Assembly (NCBI GenBank): GCA_022823225.1
Contig: JAJDXM010000081.1
Span: 1 to 64,000 of the forward strand
Source: Gemmatimonadota bacterium
GTDB lineage: Bacteria; Gemmatimonadota; Gemmatimonadetes; Longimicrobiales; Gaopeijiaceae
DNA: 64,000 bases
Direction of reading: 5' to 3'
Shown: one piece after another, positions 16,423 to 25,611 of the stretch
How the letters are laid out: every line of letters starts with the position of its first letter
Position numbering within the stretch: position 1 is the stretch's first letter
The notes under the pieces: model-generated
The model's input: only the letters and a program-made list of their open reading frames with translations
Database searches by the model: none
Told to the model about the DNA's origin: nothing
Made by a program: the position numbers and the translations under genes

Positions 16423-17448
16423 TCACGAATGCGCTGCCGCGGTCCGCAGCCGCCGGTGCTCCCTGAAAGAGATCAGCTTGCGGCGTCCCTCGTCCCAGAG
16501 CGCCAGGCGCAGGGTCTTGAGGCCGTCCCACAGGGTCATCATCGGGGCCTTCCACAGCTCCGGGTTCTCGTCGTGGCATCGCTGCAGCCGGTAGTTCGGA
16601 ATCCGCGCGCTCAGATGGTGGACATGGTGGAGTCCGATGTTCGCGGTGAACCACTGCAGAACCTTGGGCAGCTTCAGGAAGGATGAGCCGTGCAGGGCGG
16701 CGTCGTAGTAGTCCCAGTCCTCCTGCCAGTGCCAATACGCGTCCTCGAACTGGTGCTGCACGTAGAAAAGCCACACGCCGAAGGTGCAGGCGAACAGGGT
16801 AATCGGGAGCTGGATCATCAGGAAGGGCACGATTCCGATGCTGAACCAGGCGGCCGCCAGGATCCCGGCGATGGCCGCGTTGGTCCACCACACGGACTGC
16901 CACTCGCGCTTCCAGGCCCGGGGCACGTCCCACGGGAACCGGTGCTTGATGAGGAAGTGAAACGCAGCCCCGGGGCCGAAGAGCACCGCGGGGTTGCGAT
17001 AGATCCGGTATCCCAGGCGCTGCATCCAGGACATCGCCTCGTATTCGCGAACGGTAATCGTGACGATGTCCCCGAAGGTGCGCAGATCCAGGTTGCCCGA
17101 GTGCGCGTGATGGATGGCGTGCGTCTTCCGCCAGTAGTGGTACGGAGTCAGGTTGAGCACTCCGATCACAGACCCCGTGATGCAGGCCAGCCGCCTCGAC
17201 CTGAAGTACGATCCGTGACCGCAGTCGTGCTGGAACATGAATAGCCGCATCTGCAGCCCGGCGGTCGGCACGGCCAGCAGCAGGGTGAGCCAGTACCCCA
17301 CGCCGAGGCTGAAATACATGAGCGCCCACGCGGCGGCGAAGAGCACGGCGGTGTAGCCCATCTGCCAGGCACTGCGGCGGTTGTCCGGGCCGAAGTAGGG
17401 GGAGAGGACCCTCTTCCAGTGCTGGATTTGTGCGCGATGCGGTTTCAT
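16423..17448 (-). CDS. Membrane fatty acid desaturase
   Basis: A 341-residue membrane di-iron desaturase. The three histidine boxes are present: HDCGHGSYF near residue 75, HAIHHAHSG near 110 and HHVHH near 285. Hydrophobic pairs at about 30-65, 175-215 fit the four-helix topology. These enzymes insert a double bond in acyl chains of membrane lipid using O2 and an electron donor, so the cell is likely aerobic. ATG 17448 (MKPHRAQIQHWKR) was preferred; an upstream GTG-type extension is Arg/Pro-rich and has no family counterpart. It is followed by the FKBP gene on the same strand. Confidence 0.93.
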   Translation of the reverse strand: MKPHRAQIQHWKRVLSPYFGPDNRRSAWQMGYTAVLFAAAWALMYFSLGVGYWLTLLLAVPTAGLQMRLFMFQHDCGHGSYFRSRRLACITGSVIGVLNLTPYHYWRKTHAIHHAHSGNLDLRTFGDIVTITVREYEAMSWMQRLGYRIYRNPAVLFGPGAAFHFLIKHRFPWDVPRAWKREWQSVWWTNAAIAGILAAAWFSIGIVPFLMIQLPITLFACTFGVWLFYVQHQFEDAYWHWQEDWDYYDAALHGSSFLKLPKVLQWFTANIGLHHVHHLSARIPNYRLQRCHDENPELWKAPMMTLWDGLKTLRLALWDEGRRKLISFREHRRLRTAAAHS

Positions 17449-17516
17449 GGGCTCAAACCTGCTTGACGGGCCACTTGGGCGCAACCGCGACCGCGACCGG
17501 GGACGAGGGCGGGGAT

Positions 17517-17648
17517 GCACCGCTGGTAGCGCTGACCAGGCTGCAGCAGACGGTCCGCGAACGCGGCGTTGACATTGCCGATTGGGGGCGCGAACTGAAG
17601 GCGGAACGCCGCGCTGCCGAGCGGCGGTTCACATCCGGCCCGAAGTGA
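17517..17648 (+). pseudogene. Antitoxin gene remnant
   Basis: The frame ending at 17648 carries a C-terminal antitoxin-like helix (RLQQTVRERGVDIADWGREL) and a basic tail, but there is no N-terminal DNA-binding part; upstream sequence runs into the start of the desaturase gene on the other strand. Its stop overlaps the next frame's GTG as GTGA, the junction typical of toxin-antitoxin pairs. I read it as the remaining 3' end of an antitoxin gene. Confidence 0.35.
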
Positions 17649-17722
17649 TCCATCTGGACACCAGCTTCCTGATCCGGGACCTCCGGCCGCTGCGCGAGTT
17701 CGGGGTGACGTTGGCAGGGTGA
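17645..17722 (+). pseudogene. PIN toxin gene with large internal deletion
   Basis: A 25-codon frame starting GTG 17645 reads VIHLDTSFLIRDL, the opening strand and first catalytic Asp of a PIN domain, joined directly to RPLREFGVTLAG, which resembles the end of the same domain. About a hundred central residues with the remaining acidic positions are missing, so the product cannot be an active nuclease. Confidence 0.45.
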
Positions 17723-17745
17723 GGGAACGGGCCTCGGCCCACGCC

Positions 17746-19361
17746 TCACCGTCGCTTGTCCGGGGTGCCGTACGGGTACATCCCGCTCAGATCCACGTTC
17801 TCGTAAGGGAGCGCGTCGAGGAACGTCGTCCCCACGAAGGGACCGGGTGCCTCCACGACCAGGATGGTGCGCGCGTAGCCGGTCTCGTCGAAGCCGCGGC
17901 GGAAGTGGACCCGGGACTTGACCACGAAGACGTCGTAGTCGGCGGGATCAATCGGCCCGAAGCGGAAAGCGTCCGGGTAGAGGACCTGCTCGTAGGCCGG
18001 GGTGAGGAATACGACGTTGCCGTTGCCGAAGGAAACGGCGGCGATGCGGTCGTAGCCGAAGCCCTCGCCGAAATACCGCAGCGTACCGGTGACGCGGTGG
18101 GGCGAGCCGCCGGAGGGGGTGAAGCCGCCGATCTCGTGGTCGAAGGGGTCGCCGGGTTGGGCGCCGCTGGCGGTGAGGGCCTCCAGGGTGACGGGGGAGG
18201 TGATCGTGCCGTAGAGGACGTTGCCGATGCCGGCCGCTTCGAAGGCGCTGAGGATGTGTGTGGCGTCGCCGGGGCGGTCGCTGTAGTCGCCGACCGCGAC
18301 GGGGGTCTCGCCGCGCGAGATGGCCGCCGCGACGATTCGGGCGGCTTCGGTGGGGCGGGGGTAGCTGCCGAGCGCGAAGTCCTCGCGCACGCGCCACATG
18401 AAGTCGTCCATGTCGTCGGCGATCTCGTCCGCGAGCGCCTGGTCGCCGTTGGTCATGACCTGGATGGTGGCGCCCACGTCGGGTACGTCGGACCAGGGAT
18501 AGCCGAAGAAGACGCTCACGTACGCGTCGTGCTCGCGCGCCTCCCAGCGCCGGGCGTGCTCCATGATGTCCATCGCGGGGGACTGGCCGGTCCACTGAAG
18601 CACGGTGGCGGTGATGATCCCGGGTTTGCGGGTCGCCGTCGTGGGCTCGTATTCGCCCCGCGCGGCGAGGCGCAGGGCGCGGGCCGCGCGCTCGCCCTGG
18701 ATGTACGAGTCGTAGTGGGGGAAGCGCTTGGTCACGAGCGAGAAGTTCGCGTGCGCGAGGAACTCGGCGTCCTCGTTGCCGTGGAGGTCGAAGGTGGCGG
18801 CGATGGGTACCTCCGGACCGACGACTTCGCGGAAGCGCCGGGCGATCTCGGCTTCGGGGCGGGGAACGTCCCGCACGGCCATGGCCCCGTGCAGCGCGAG
18901 GAAGACCCCGTCGACCGGCATCTGCTCTTCCAGCTCGGCCAGCATGGCGTCCAGGAAGTGCTCGAACGTCTCCCTGGTGTTCCAACTCCGCGACGACCCC
19001 CCGAAGACCCCGACCGGCGAGGTCAGCGGCACTAGTTCAACGTCGCCGAACTCGCGGGACCGCTCTACGAAGCCGCCGATGTAGCCGCCGGAGTTCAGCA
19101 GCGCTGCTCCGGAACGCGGCTCGCTGTAACGAAGCCAGTCCTCGACCTCGGTGTCCCCGCCGGGGCAGAAGGTGCAGGTCTCGTGCTGGTAGCTCGCGAC
19201 GGCGAAGCGGATTCGGTGGGGTCGTCGGCGGGGGGAGAGCCGCAGGCGAGGAGCGTTGTGGCGAGGGCTGTGGTGGAGGCGATCTCAAGAGGCCGCCCCA
19301 AGCATCGCCCCGTCCGCAGCGTTGGCCGTTGGTACAAGCGGGCAAAACCGGGGTTATTCAT
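17746..19361 (-). pseudogene. M81-family metallopeptidase lipoprotein, frameshifted
   Basis: The M81 (MlrC-like) domain is encoded in one frame from about 19220 down to 17746: it opens RIRFAVASYQHETCTFCP, then GAALLNSGGYIGGF, VDGVFLALHGAM, the metal motif FDLHGNED and VGDYSDRPGDATH, ending PYGTPDKRR. No start codon exists in this frame upstream of the domain. A lipoprotein signal (start ATG 19361, TTLLACGSPP) is in another frame; the two join if the G run 19230-19235 (C6 in the message) had one more base. The complete protein would have about 538 residues. Options are a real inactivating or phase-variable slip, or an assembly error. Other M81 members hydrolyse small cyclic or linear peptides. 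It is last in the minus-strand block after the glycosidase-like gene. Confidence 0.75.
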
Positions 19362-19412
19362 ACACTTGCTCAGTCCTTTGCCATTTCAGGTCGCTCGTTC
19401 TTGGGTGCCCTG

Positions 19413-20552
19413 CTACAACACCTCCCGCAGTGCCGCAAGGTGCTCATCGGTCAGGCCGTGCATTTCGAAGGTCGACACGCCGGCGGCTCCGGCGTCCCGG
19501 GCGGTCGACACCGCCTCCGCCAGCTGCCCGGGATCAAGCGCCGGCAGGTAAAGCCCTGCGTTCAGCGGCGTGCCGGCGCGCGGACCGCCCTCGACATCGC
19601 CGTCGGCGAGCGCGGCGACCCCTTCGCGCACTCCGTCCCCGATCCAGGGGATGTCGTCCAGGTAGAAGCTGTGGTAGAGCATCGGGAAGAAGCGGTCCAG
19701 CGGCCACTCGTCCCACGCCTGGCGGACGAGGGTGCGCGCGATCGTCGGGGTGGGGAAGACCGCCGCGGTGATGGGCTTGCCGTGGGCGTGTACCCCGGCG
19801 GCCAGATCCCGGACGGCCCCGGTCACGGAGTCCCAGCGAAAGCGCCGCCACGCCTCGTCGGACGGGGGGTCGGGGATCTCCAGCGGATCCCTGCCGTCGA
19901 GGGCGGCGAACTGCTCGCGGCACACGTCGCAGTAGCAGAAGTCGAACTCGGGGTGCTCCACATCCTGCACGAGGTTGTAGGTCTCCCAGAGCGCGCGCGG
20001 CAGGATGACGTCGCAGTGGCGCACGTAGTCGAGGTGCACGCCGTCGATGGCGGGGTTCGCGGCCAGCTCGCCCACGCGGCCGCGGAGGTACTCCCGCACC
20101 GGCTCCCGCGACGGGCACACCCACCTGTAGTAGCCCACGTAGGGCGGGTGCTCGAGCGAAGACTCCAGGTTGCGGCTGACCGTGAACCACTCCGGGTGGT
20201 TCTCCGTCACCCAGGCGTCTCCGTTGCGGTTCATCGTCCAGAACCAGCGGTGGAACTCCAGACCTTCGGCGTGGGCCGCGGCCGAGACCAGTTCGGTGTC
20301 CCCCCCGCCCACCAGCACGGCATGGAATCCGGCTTCGCGCAGCCGTGCGAAGCGCCGCCGCCATTCCTCCGAGTCGTAGTCGCGGTTGCCGTGGACCCAG
20401 GTCCAGACGCTGAAGTCGGGAAGGCTGGTGGCTGGGGGTCGCCCGGGGTCCTGGCCTTGCTCGGGCAAGCACCCGGACAGCGCGGCGGTGCCGGCTGCGC
20501 CGCCCAGAAGGACCGAGCTGCCGGCCGCCTTGACAAAGTCCCTGCGTTTCAT
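19413..20552 (-). CDS. Tat-exported glycoside hydrolase-like protein (GHL10 type)
   Basis: A 379-residue protein starting at ATG 20552 with MKRRDFVKAAGSS, a Tat signal, and a Cys-containing cleavage region (SGCLPEQ). The rest reads as a TIM-barrel: FSVWTWVHGNRDYDSEEW, LREAGFHAVLVGG, AIDGVHLDYVRHCD and CYCDVCREQFAAL, patterns of GHL10/family-10-like glycosyl hydrolases, followed by TFEMHGLTDEHL near the end. Catalytic acids may be Asp of HLDYVR and Glu of TFEMHG. It overlaps the CBM9 gene by four bases (ATGA), so the two are translated together. Substrate unknown. Confidence 0.75.
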   Translation of the reverse strand: MKRRDFVKAAGSSVLLGGAAGTAALSGCLPEQGQDPGRPPATSLPDFSVWTWVHGNRDYDSEEWRRRFARLREAGFHAVLVGGGDTELVSAAAHAEGLEFHRWFWTMNRNGDAWVTENHPEWFTVSRNLESSLEHPPYVGYYRWVCPSREPVREYLRGRVGELAANPAIDGVHLDYVRHCDVILPRALWETYNLVQDVEHPEFDFCYCDVCREQFAALDGRDPLEIPDPPSDEAWRRFRWDSVTGAVRDLAAGVHAHGKPITAAVFPTPTIARTLVRQAWDEWPLDRFFPMLYHSFYLDDIPWIGDGVREGVAALADGDVEGGPRAGTPLNAGLYLPALDPGQLAEAVSTARDAGAAGVSTFEMHGLTDEHLAALREVL

Positions 20553-21526
20553 GGACCCGCTCCCTCGATGAATCGCACGATCCCCCACATCTCCGGGATG
20601 TGCATGTTGATCTCTCCCTGCGGCGACCACACCCAGTTGTGCTCGGGGTGCCGATTCTCACGCGACGGGAGTTCCGCTCTCCGGTATCCGCCGTCGACCA
20701 TCTCGACCGGCCACTGCACCCGCGAGAAGTTGATCCGCCATTTATCGCCGGCCCGCGGCCCGGCGCCAGGCATGTGCCGGCCACCCGCGCCGGTCGCGTA
20801 GCGGTCGGTCTCCCTGGGATCGTCCGCGGCCGCGCCCCCCTCGGGTGGCCGGAACGCCGACCACGGAATCGCGATCTCGGCGGTCCATCCCCGGTCCTCG
20901 TCCGACGGGTCGTTCAGCGTACCGTCAAGCGCCACCGCCGTACGGAGGCCCACCATGTCCCACCCCACGTTGGCTCTGCCCCTGCGATTGTAGGGCCGCG
21001 GCAGAAAAAGGTCGAACTCGGTGCCCAGGGCGTTGACTTCGAGCTCGTAGTAGTCGAGCGCGTCCCCGTCGGGATCGATGAAGACCTCGAAATCGTGCTC
21101 GTGGTAGAGGATGTCGTCGCGGTCGGCGAGGGTGGCCCACAGGTGGGGTTCCTCGAGTTGCGCGGCGACATAGAGGTGGTCGTCGTCCCACACGATCTTC
21201 GCGCGCGTGTCCCACTCCGGAGCGGGCCAGTCGTCGCCGCGGATGTCGATGAACGACTCGGTCCAGGGGGCGGCCTGCCACGCCGCGTCGTCCAGGACGC
21301 CATCGATTGCCGGGGGCGACGCGGCCCTGGGGGCGTCGTAGGACCTCGGCGCTGCAAATCGCTCCGGGAGTGCGCGAACCGTCCCTTGGGTCGCCAGGGA
21401 CACGGCGGGTCCGACAGACTCGGGTCCCGCCCACGAGCCAGCCGCCCACGAGGCAACCGCCCACAGGCCGGCTGCGGCGATCAGGCGCCGGGGCGCTCTC
21501 CGGAGACTAGAGACACGGTCGTACAT
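20549..21526 (-). CDS. CBM9-like carbohydrate-binding protein
   Basis: A 325-residue exported protein. After an N-terminal hydrophobic signal (about 14-33) comes a CBM9-like domain at about 60-300: PPAIDGVLDDAAWQAAPWTESF, AKIVWDDDHLYVAAQLEEPHLWA, HDFEVFIDPDGDALDYYELEVNALGT and WTAEIAIPWSAF, the standard motif order of this family. CBM9 modules bind reducing sugar ends. The stop overlaps the start of the glycosidase-like gene (ATGA 20549-20552). It begins 23 bases after the Cache-barrel gene, and the block is probably one operon. Confidence 0.85.
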   Translation of the reverse strand: MYDRVSSLRRAPRRLIAAAGLWAVASWAAGSWAGPESVGPAVSLATQGTVRALPERFAAPRSYDAPRAASPPAIDGVLDDAAWQAAPWTESFIDIRGDDWPAPEWDTRAKIVWDDDHLYVAAQLEEPHLWATLADRDDILYHEHDFEVFIDPDGDALDYYELEVNALGTEFDLFLPRPYNRRGRANVGWDMVGLRTAVALDGTLNDPSDEDRGWTAEIAIPWSAFRPPEGGAAADDPRETDRYATGAGGRHMPGAGPRAGDKWRINFSRVQWPVEMVDGGYRRAELPSRENRHPEHNWVWSPQGEINMHIPEMWGIVRFIEGAGP

Positions 21527-21549
21527 GACTGGTCCCCAACATGGCAGGC

Positions 21550-24120
21550 CTACCAGCGCATGGACAGACTCACCGCCCCCCGGTGGGCGGCTCCGGATCC
21601 GGGTGCTCCGGCAATCCGTCCGGCCTCGATGCTTGCCGCCAAGTCCGGACCCAGGCGGAGGCGTCCTCCGAACTGGTACCCGTAGATCCCCTGGTTCGAG
21701 ACATCGAGCGGAGCGAAAGCGACGGAGCTGACCATACCGGCCGACGGGAAATACGCCGCGTCGAGGTGCTCGGTCAGCACGACCCTCGCGTAGGGCGTCA
21801 CGAGACCCCGGTCGTCCCAGGCCCTGACGCCATACCCGATTTCAGCGTCGAGCCGTCGGCTGCCGTAGTCGCGGCCACCCGCTGTCAGCCCCGCCGCGCC
21901 CTGGGCCCAGAGTCGCGTGACGTCGCTCGCCGTGGATCCCCACGACGGTCTCACGCCGAGCGAGAGCCCCTGTCCGCCGCCGCCCGGGTTTACGCCGATG
22001 GAGCCGCCAAGCCCCCACTCCTCGTACTCCTCCTCCTGGTGCATCACGAGTCTGCGGCCGTGCAAGCGAATGGTCAGGGTCCCGTTATGCGACAGATAGC
22101 TCATCCCGCCACCGACCTCCATGCCGAACCCGCTGTCGACTTCCCCGCCGTCCTGTCTCATGCCGATGCGCAACTGCGGCTGAAGCGTCCCGGCTCCCAT
22201 GCCGAATCCCTTGAGCGCCTCCACCATCAGCCTTACACGGCTGGCATCCGTGCTCAGCTCCCTGCGCCCCTCGACTTCGGCGGAGTGCATCCGCGCGATG
22301 AATCCGTCCGCGCGTACCGCAATCTCGAGGTCGGTCGGCGCTTCGGAATGGATGAGTTCCCCCCTGATCCCCAGTCCGGCCATCTGCATCGTGATGTCGC
22401 TGTCGGGATCGACCTCGCCTCCACCCTCGACGCCCAGCAGGCCCGAACCGTACCCGAATACGCCCCAGGTCAGGAGACGGTCGGTGATCAGGAGTCGGGC
22501 ATAGGGGAACCCGCTGGTAAGCGTGGTGGAAACATCTCCGAAGTCGTCATCGCCGGGGCGACCGAGTTCGAATCGTCCCGATCCGCTGCTATGGGTCACC
22601 GCCAGTCCGGCCACCAGCGGCCCGAAGCCGTAGTCGCCCCCGATCGCCGCAGTCGTGACCTCGCCCTCTCCGAACCCCTCGCCATCGCCGCTGTTGAACC
22701 TCATGACCTCGCCGCCGCCCCACAGGGAATAGCCCCCTGCGCCGTTGGCGGCCCCCGGCGTAACCTGGAAGGAGCTGCCGCCGAGCAGTGCGCTGGTCGA
22801 GAGCGGGATGAAGGACGCCAGTCCTGCCCGGCCGATGTTGCCGGAGGCTCCGGCCGAACCTGCGATTGCCGGACCGAACCCGAAGGGAGCCGATCCCGGG
22901 GTTCCGTATGGGTCGTCCCACCCACGCAGGAAGCCGAAATCGACCCCTCGTCCGCCGACCGTGACATGGTCCTCCATTCGATGCGGGTGCGACACCCGGT
23001 TGCCGATCATCTCCATTGCCTGGCTTGCCACCGAGCGGCCGAAGCGGTGGAGCCAGTCTTCGGCGGCCGTCTCCGCTTCCGCGGTCGAGAAGTTCCGGTA
23101 GAACCCCGCGCCGATGATGAACTCCTGCCCCGCGTAGACATCGAGATTGTTGGTGAAGGAGAGAGCGTAGCTCACCTTCGGCGATCCCGTGTCCTCGTCT
23201 CCCTCCACCGTCGGGTCGTCCCAGAAGTACTCGACGTACCCCCCTCCGGCCCGGGCCGCGGCAATGATGAGTTCGACGAACTTCGTCCCGTTGATGTCTT
23301 CGGTGTCCTCGGCGAAGCGGCCTTCGCGCCAGGCGTTGGCGCCGTGGAAGATCACGTAGCCGTCGGCGGTGAACATGAAGAGATAGATGGGACCGGACCT
23401 GAAGTGGCCGCCTTCCTCGCGGAGTACGGCCTTCCACTCGTTTGCGCGCTCGAAGCCGACGAGCGCGATCAGTTCCTGAAGCCACTCGAACGAGCCGTGC
23501 ACGAACTGTCTGAGGGTCTCGCGGTCGACCACGTCGGCGGCGGACACCTCCGGCAGCGGAATGTTGGGAAGCGGCGTTCCGGCGGAGCTCAGATCCTGGT
23601 AGTACCCCCCCACGACGACAAAGTCCGTTCTCGCCACCTGGGAGTAGTACTGGATGGCGTAGGCGTCCTTGCACCGGGTGTCGGTCAGATCATTGGGATC
23701 GTCCCAGCACCACTCCACGAAGTCGCCTCCCTCCCTGGCTCCGGCGCCAAGAAGTTGCTGAATGATCCTGGTTCCGTTGTCGTCGATCACGTCGGCGGCG
23801 TTCTTCCCGTCGATGTTGGGATCTTCGCCGTGGATGAACACATGTCCCGTGGGGGCGAACAGGATCAGGTACATGTTCCCCACATTCCAGTCGCTCCCCT
23901 CGACCCTGAACTCCTCGAGGACCTTCGAGCCCGTGGCGATGTCCGTGATGCTTGCGAACTCGGAAGTCGCCCAGGTCACGAATCCCTTCAGAGTCTCCCG
24001 GTCAACCACTTCGCCGGCTGTGACCTTCGGCACCTGGGCGTGGGCCGGCCGGGACAACGGCGCGGTGGTGACGAGGAAGAGCAGGGTGGCGGCGATGGTG
24101 GCGGGCCTGACGAATCGCAT
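21550..24120 (-). CDS. Double Cache-domain outer-membrane autotransporter-like barrel
   Basis: An 856-residue protein with signal peptide (cleavage after AHAQ near 29). Residues about 30-180 and 190-355 are two related Cache (sCache_2-like) domains: each begins VVDRETL, has a LILFAPTGHVFIHG/LFMFTADGYVIFHG strand pair, a GxxFVEWCWDDP/GGGYVEYFWDDP turn and a closing VVVGGYYQDL/IIGAGFYRNF. After a Gly-rich linker, residues about 450-856 form an autotransporter-type beta-barrel ending RGAVSLSMRW with terminal aromatic residue. Cache domains normally sense small ligands on chemoreceptors or kinases in the inner membrane; here they would be displayed at the outer membrane. First gene of the minus-strand block. 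Confidence 0.8.
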   Translation of the reverse strand: MRFVRPATIAATLLFLVTTAPLSRPAHAQVPKVTAGEVVDRETLKGFVTWATSEFASITDIATGSKVLEEFRVEGSDWNVGNMYLILFAPTGHVFIHGEDPNIDGKNAADVIDDNGTRIIQQLLGAGAREGGDFVEWCWDDPNDLTDTRCKDAYAIQYYSQVARTDFVVVGGYYQDLSSAGTPLPNIPLPEVSAADVVDRETLRQFVHGSFEWLQELIALVGFERANEWKAVLREEGGHFRSGPIYLFMFTADGYVIFHGANAWREGRFAEDTEDINGTKFVELIIAAARAGGGYVEYFWDDPTVEGDEDTGSPKVSYALSFTNNLDVYAGQEFIIGAGFYRNFSTAEAETAAEDWLHRFGRSVASQAMEMIGNRVSHPHRMEDHVTVGGRGVDFGFLRGWDDPYGTPGSAPFGFGPAIAGSAGASGNIGRAGLASFIPLSTSALLGGSSFQVTPGAANGAGGYSLWGGGEVMRFNSGDGEGFGEGEVTTAAIGGDYGFGPLVAGLAVTHSSGSGRFELGRPGDDDFGDVSTTLTSGFPYARLLITDRLLTWGVFGYGSGLLGVEGGGEVDPDSDITMQMAGLGIRGELIHSEAPTDLEIAVRADGFIARMHSAEVEGRRELSTDASRVRLMVEALKGFGMGAGTLQPQLRIGMRQDGGEVDSGFGMEVGGGMSYLSHNGTLTIRLHGRRLVMHQEEEYEEWGLGGSIGVNPGGGGQGLSLGVRPSWGSTASDVTRLWAQGAAGLTAGGRDYGSRRLDAEIGYGVRAWDDRGLVTPYARVVLTEHLDAAYFPSAGMVSSVAFAPLDVSNQGIYGYQFGGRLRLGPDLAASIEAGRIAGAPGSGAAHRGAVSLSMRW

Positions 24121-24186
24121 GGCGGGTTCTCCTTCCGGGTCGAGCCATCGGTAACGATAAGACCGGCCTCTCCACGGTGTCTATAT

Positions 24187-24200
24187 TAACCGCCAGGTTA
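24187..24200. promoter_or_regulatory. Short inverted repeat in the divergent promoter region
   Basis: TAACC (24187-24191) and GGTTA (24196-24200) form an inverted repeat with a 4-base spacer, between the Cache-barrel gene and the symporter gene. AT-rich TAATAT-like sequence lies next to it on the minus strand (24182-24188). It could be an operator for one or both genes; evidence is weak. Confidence 0.25.
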
Positions 24201-24305
24201 CCCACTTGACGAAACGCGGTCTCGGGCACCACCTTGCCGCTTGGGGCGAATCCTGTCGTCCCCGGAACACGCCCGCCCATACCCCACCCACCACGGAGAG
24301 ACCTC

Positions 24306-25568
24306 ATGGAATACGCCCCCGACCGGCCCTGGTACATGCGCCTTCACTGGCAGGTGCTGATCGCGATGATTCTCGGCATAGGCGTCGGCCTCCTGCCGAT
24401 CGGGGAAAGAGTCGAGTTCTACGTCGGATGGGTCGGCGACCTGTTCATGCGCCTCCTGAAGATGATCATCCTGCCGCTGGTCATCACCTCGATCGTCTCG
24501 GGGGTGGCGTCGGCCGGAAGCGGGCGCACCGTGGGCCGGATGTTCGGCAAGACGCTGGGGTACTACATGGCGTCGAGCCTTCTGGCCGCGCTGACCGGCC
24601 TGCTCCTGTTCAACCTGATCAACCCGGGCCGGGGGTATCCGGTCACCGACACCGGAGCGCCGGCGCCCGAGCTTGCGACACCCAGCTCGATCGACGACCT
24701 GATCAATACGATCGTTCCCGACAACTTCTTCGATGCGGCGTCGGCCGGTGAAATGCTGATGGTCATCTTCTTCTGCATCGTCTTCGGAGCGGCCGTCACA
24801 ACCCTGCCGGAGAATCCCCGCGCGAAAATCACGGATCTGGTCGACGCGCTCTTCAAGGCGATGATGGCCCTGACGACGGGCATCATCAAGCTGCTCCCGA
24901 TCGGGGTCTTCGGGCTGATACTCACCACGGTCACCACCACGGGTCTGGAGTCCTTCCCCAACCTCGCCAAGTATGTCGCGGGGCTGGGCTCGGGCCTCGC
25001 CATCCACTTCCTGATCACGCTGCCGCTCCTGCTGTACTTCTGGGCGCGCGTGTCTCCATGGAAGCACCTGATGAACATGCGCGAGCCTCTGCTGGTCGCG
25101 TTCTCGACCAGTTCCTCGGCGGCCACCCTGCCAGTCACCATGAAGACGGTGAGGGAAAGGGTCGGGGTATCGCGTCGCGTGTCGTCGTTCACGCTGCCCA
25201 TGGGCGCCACGGTGAACATGGACGGGACTGCGGTGATGGAGTGCGTGGGCGCGCTCTTCATCGCGCAGGCGCTGGGAGCCGACATCGGGGTCGGGACGCA
25301 GATCATCGTCGTGCTTACGGCCCTGCTGGCGTCGATCGGCGCCGCGGCGGTGCCATCCGCGGGGCTGGTGGTGATCTTCATCATCCTCGGCGCCATCGGC
25401 ATCGGCGACAATCCCCAGGCGATGCTGATCGTGGCCGCGATGCTCTCCATCGACCGGCCGCTCGACATGGCGCGCACCGCCGTCAACGTCTACAGCGACT
25501 CCTGCGCAGCGGCGGTGGTCGGGAAATGGGAAGGCGAAGAGGGAATCGACGAGGAGATTCGGATGTAG
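24306..25568 (+). CDS. Dicarboxylate/amino acid:cation symporter (DAACS)
   Basis: A 420-residue inner-membrane secondary transporter of the GltP/DctA type. The hairpin motif SSSAATLPVTMK near residue 270, TLPMGATVNMDGTA near 297, PSAGLVVIF near 348 and the C-terminal DRPLDMARTAVNVYSDSC are the diagnostic substrate- and cation-binding segments. Eight transmembrane helices are visible. It would import glutamate, aspartate, alanine or C4-dicarboxylates with Na+ or H+. ATG 24306 follows ACGGAGAG; an upstream in-frame extension has no such site. It is transcribed away from the Cache-barrel operon. Confidence 0.93.
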   Translation: MEYAPDRPWYMRLHWQVLIAMILGIGVGLLPIGERVEFYVGWVGDLFMRLLKMIILPLVITSIVSGVASAGSGRTVGRMFGKTLGYYMASSLLAALTGLLLFNLINPGRGYPVTDTGAPAPELATPSSIDDLINTIVPDNFFDAASAGEMLMVIFFCIVFGAAVTTLPENPRAKITDLVDALFKAMMALTTGIIKLLPIGVFGLILTTVTTTGLESFPNLAKYVAGLGSGLAIHFLITLPLLLYFWARVSPWKHLMNMREPLLVAFSTSSSAATLPVTMKTVRERVGVSRRVSSFTLPMGATVNMDGTAVMECVGALFIAQALGADIGVGTQIIVVLTALLASIGAAAVPSAGLVVIFIILGAIGIGDNPQAMLIVAAMLSIDRPLDMARTAVNVYSDSCAAAVVGKWEGEEGIDEEIRM

Positions 25569-25611
25569 GGGTTGGTTGGGGGTGGGGCGGAGGCTCCGTG
25601 AGCCGAAGAAC

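Noticed and set aside
21541-24189. An 882-codon open frame on the plus strand
   Set aside because: It mirrors the Cache-barrel gene on the other strand, has no domain motifs, and arises from high GC content.
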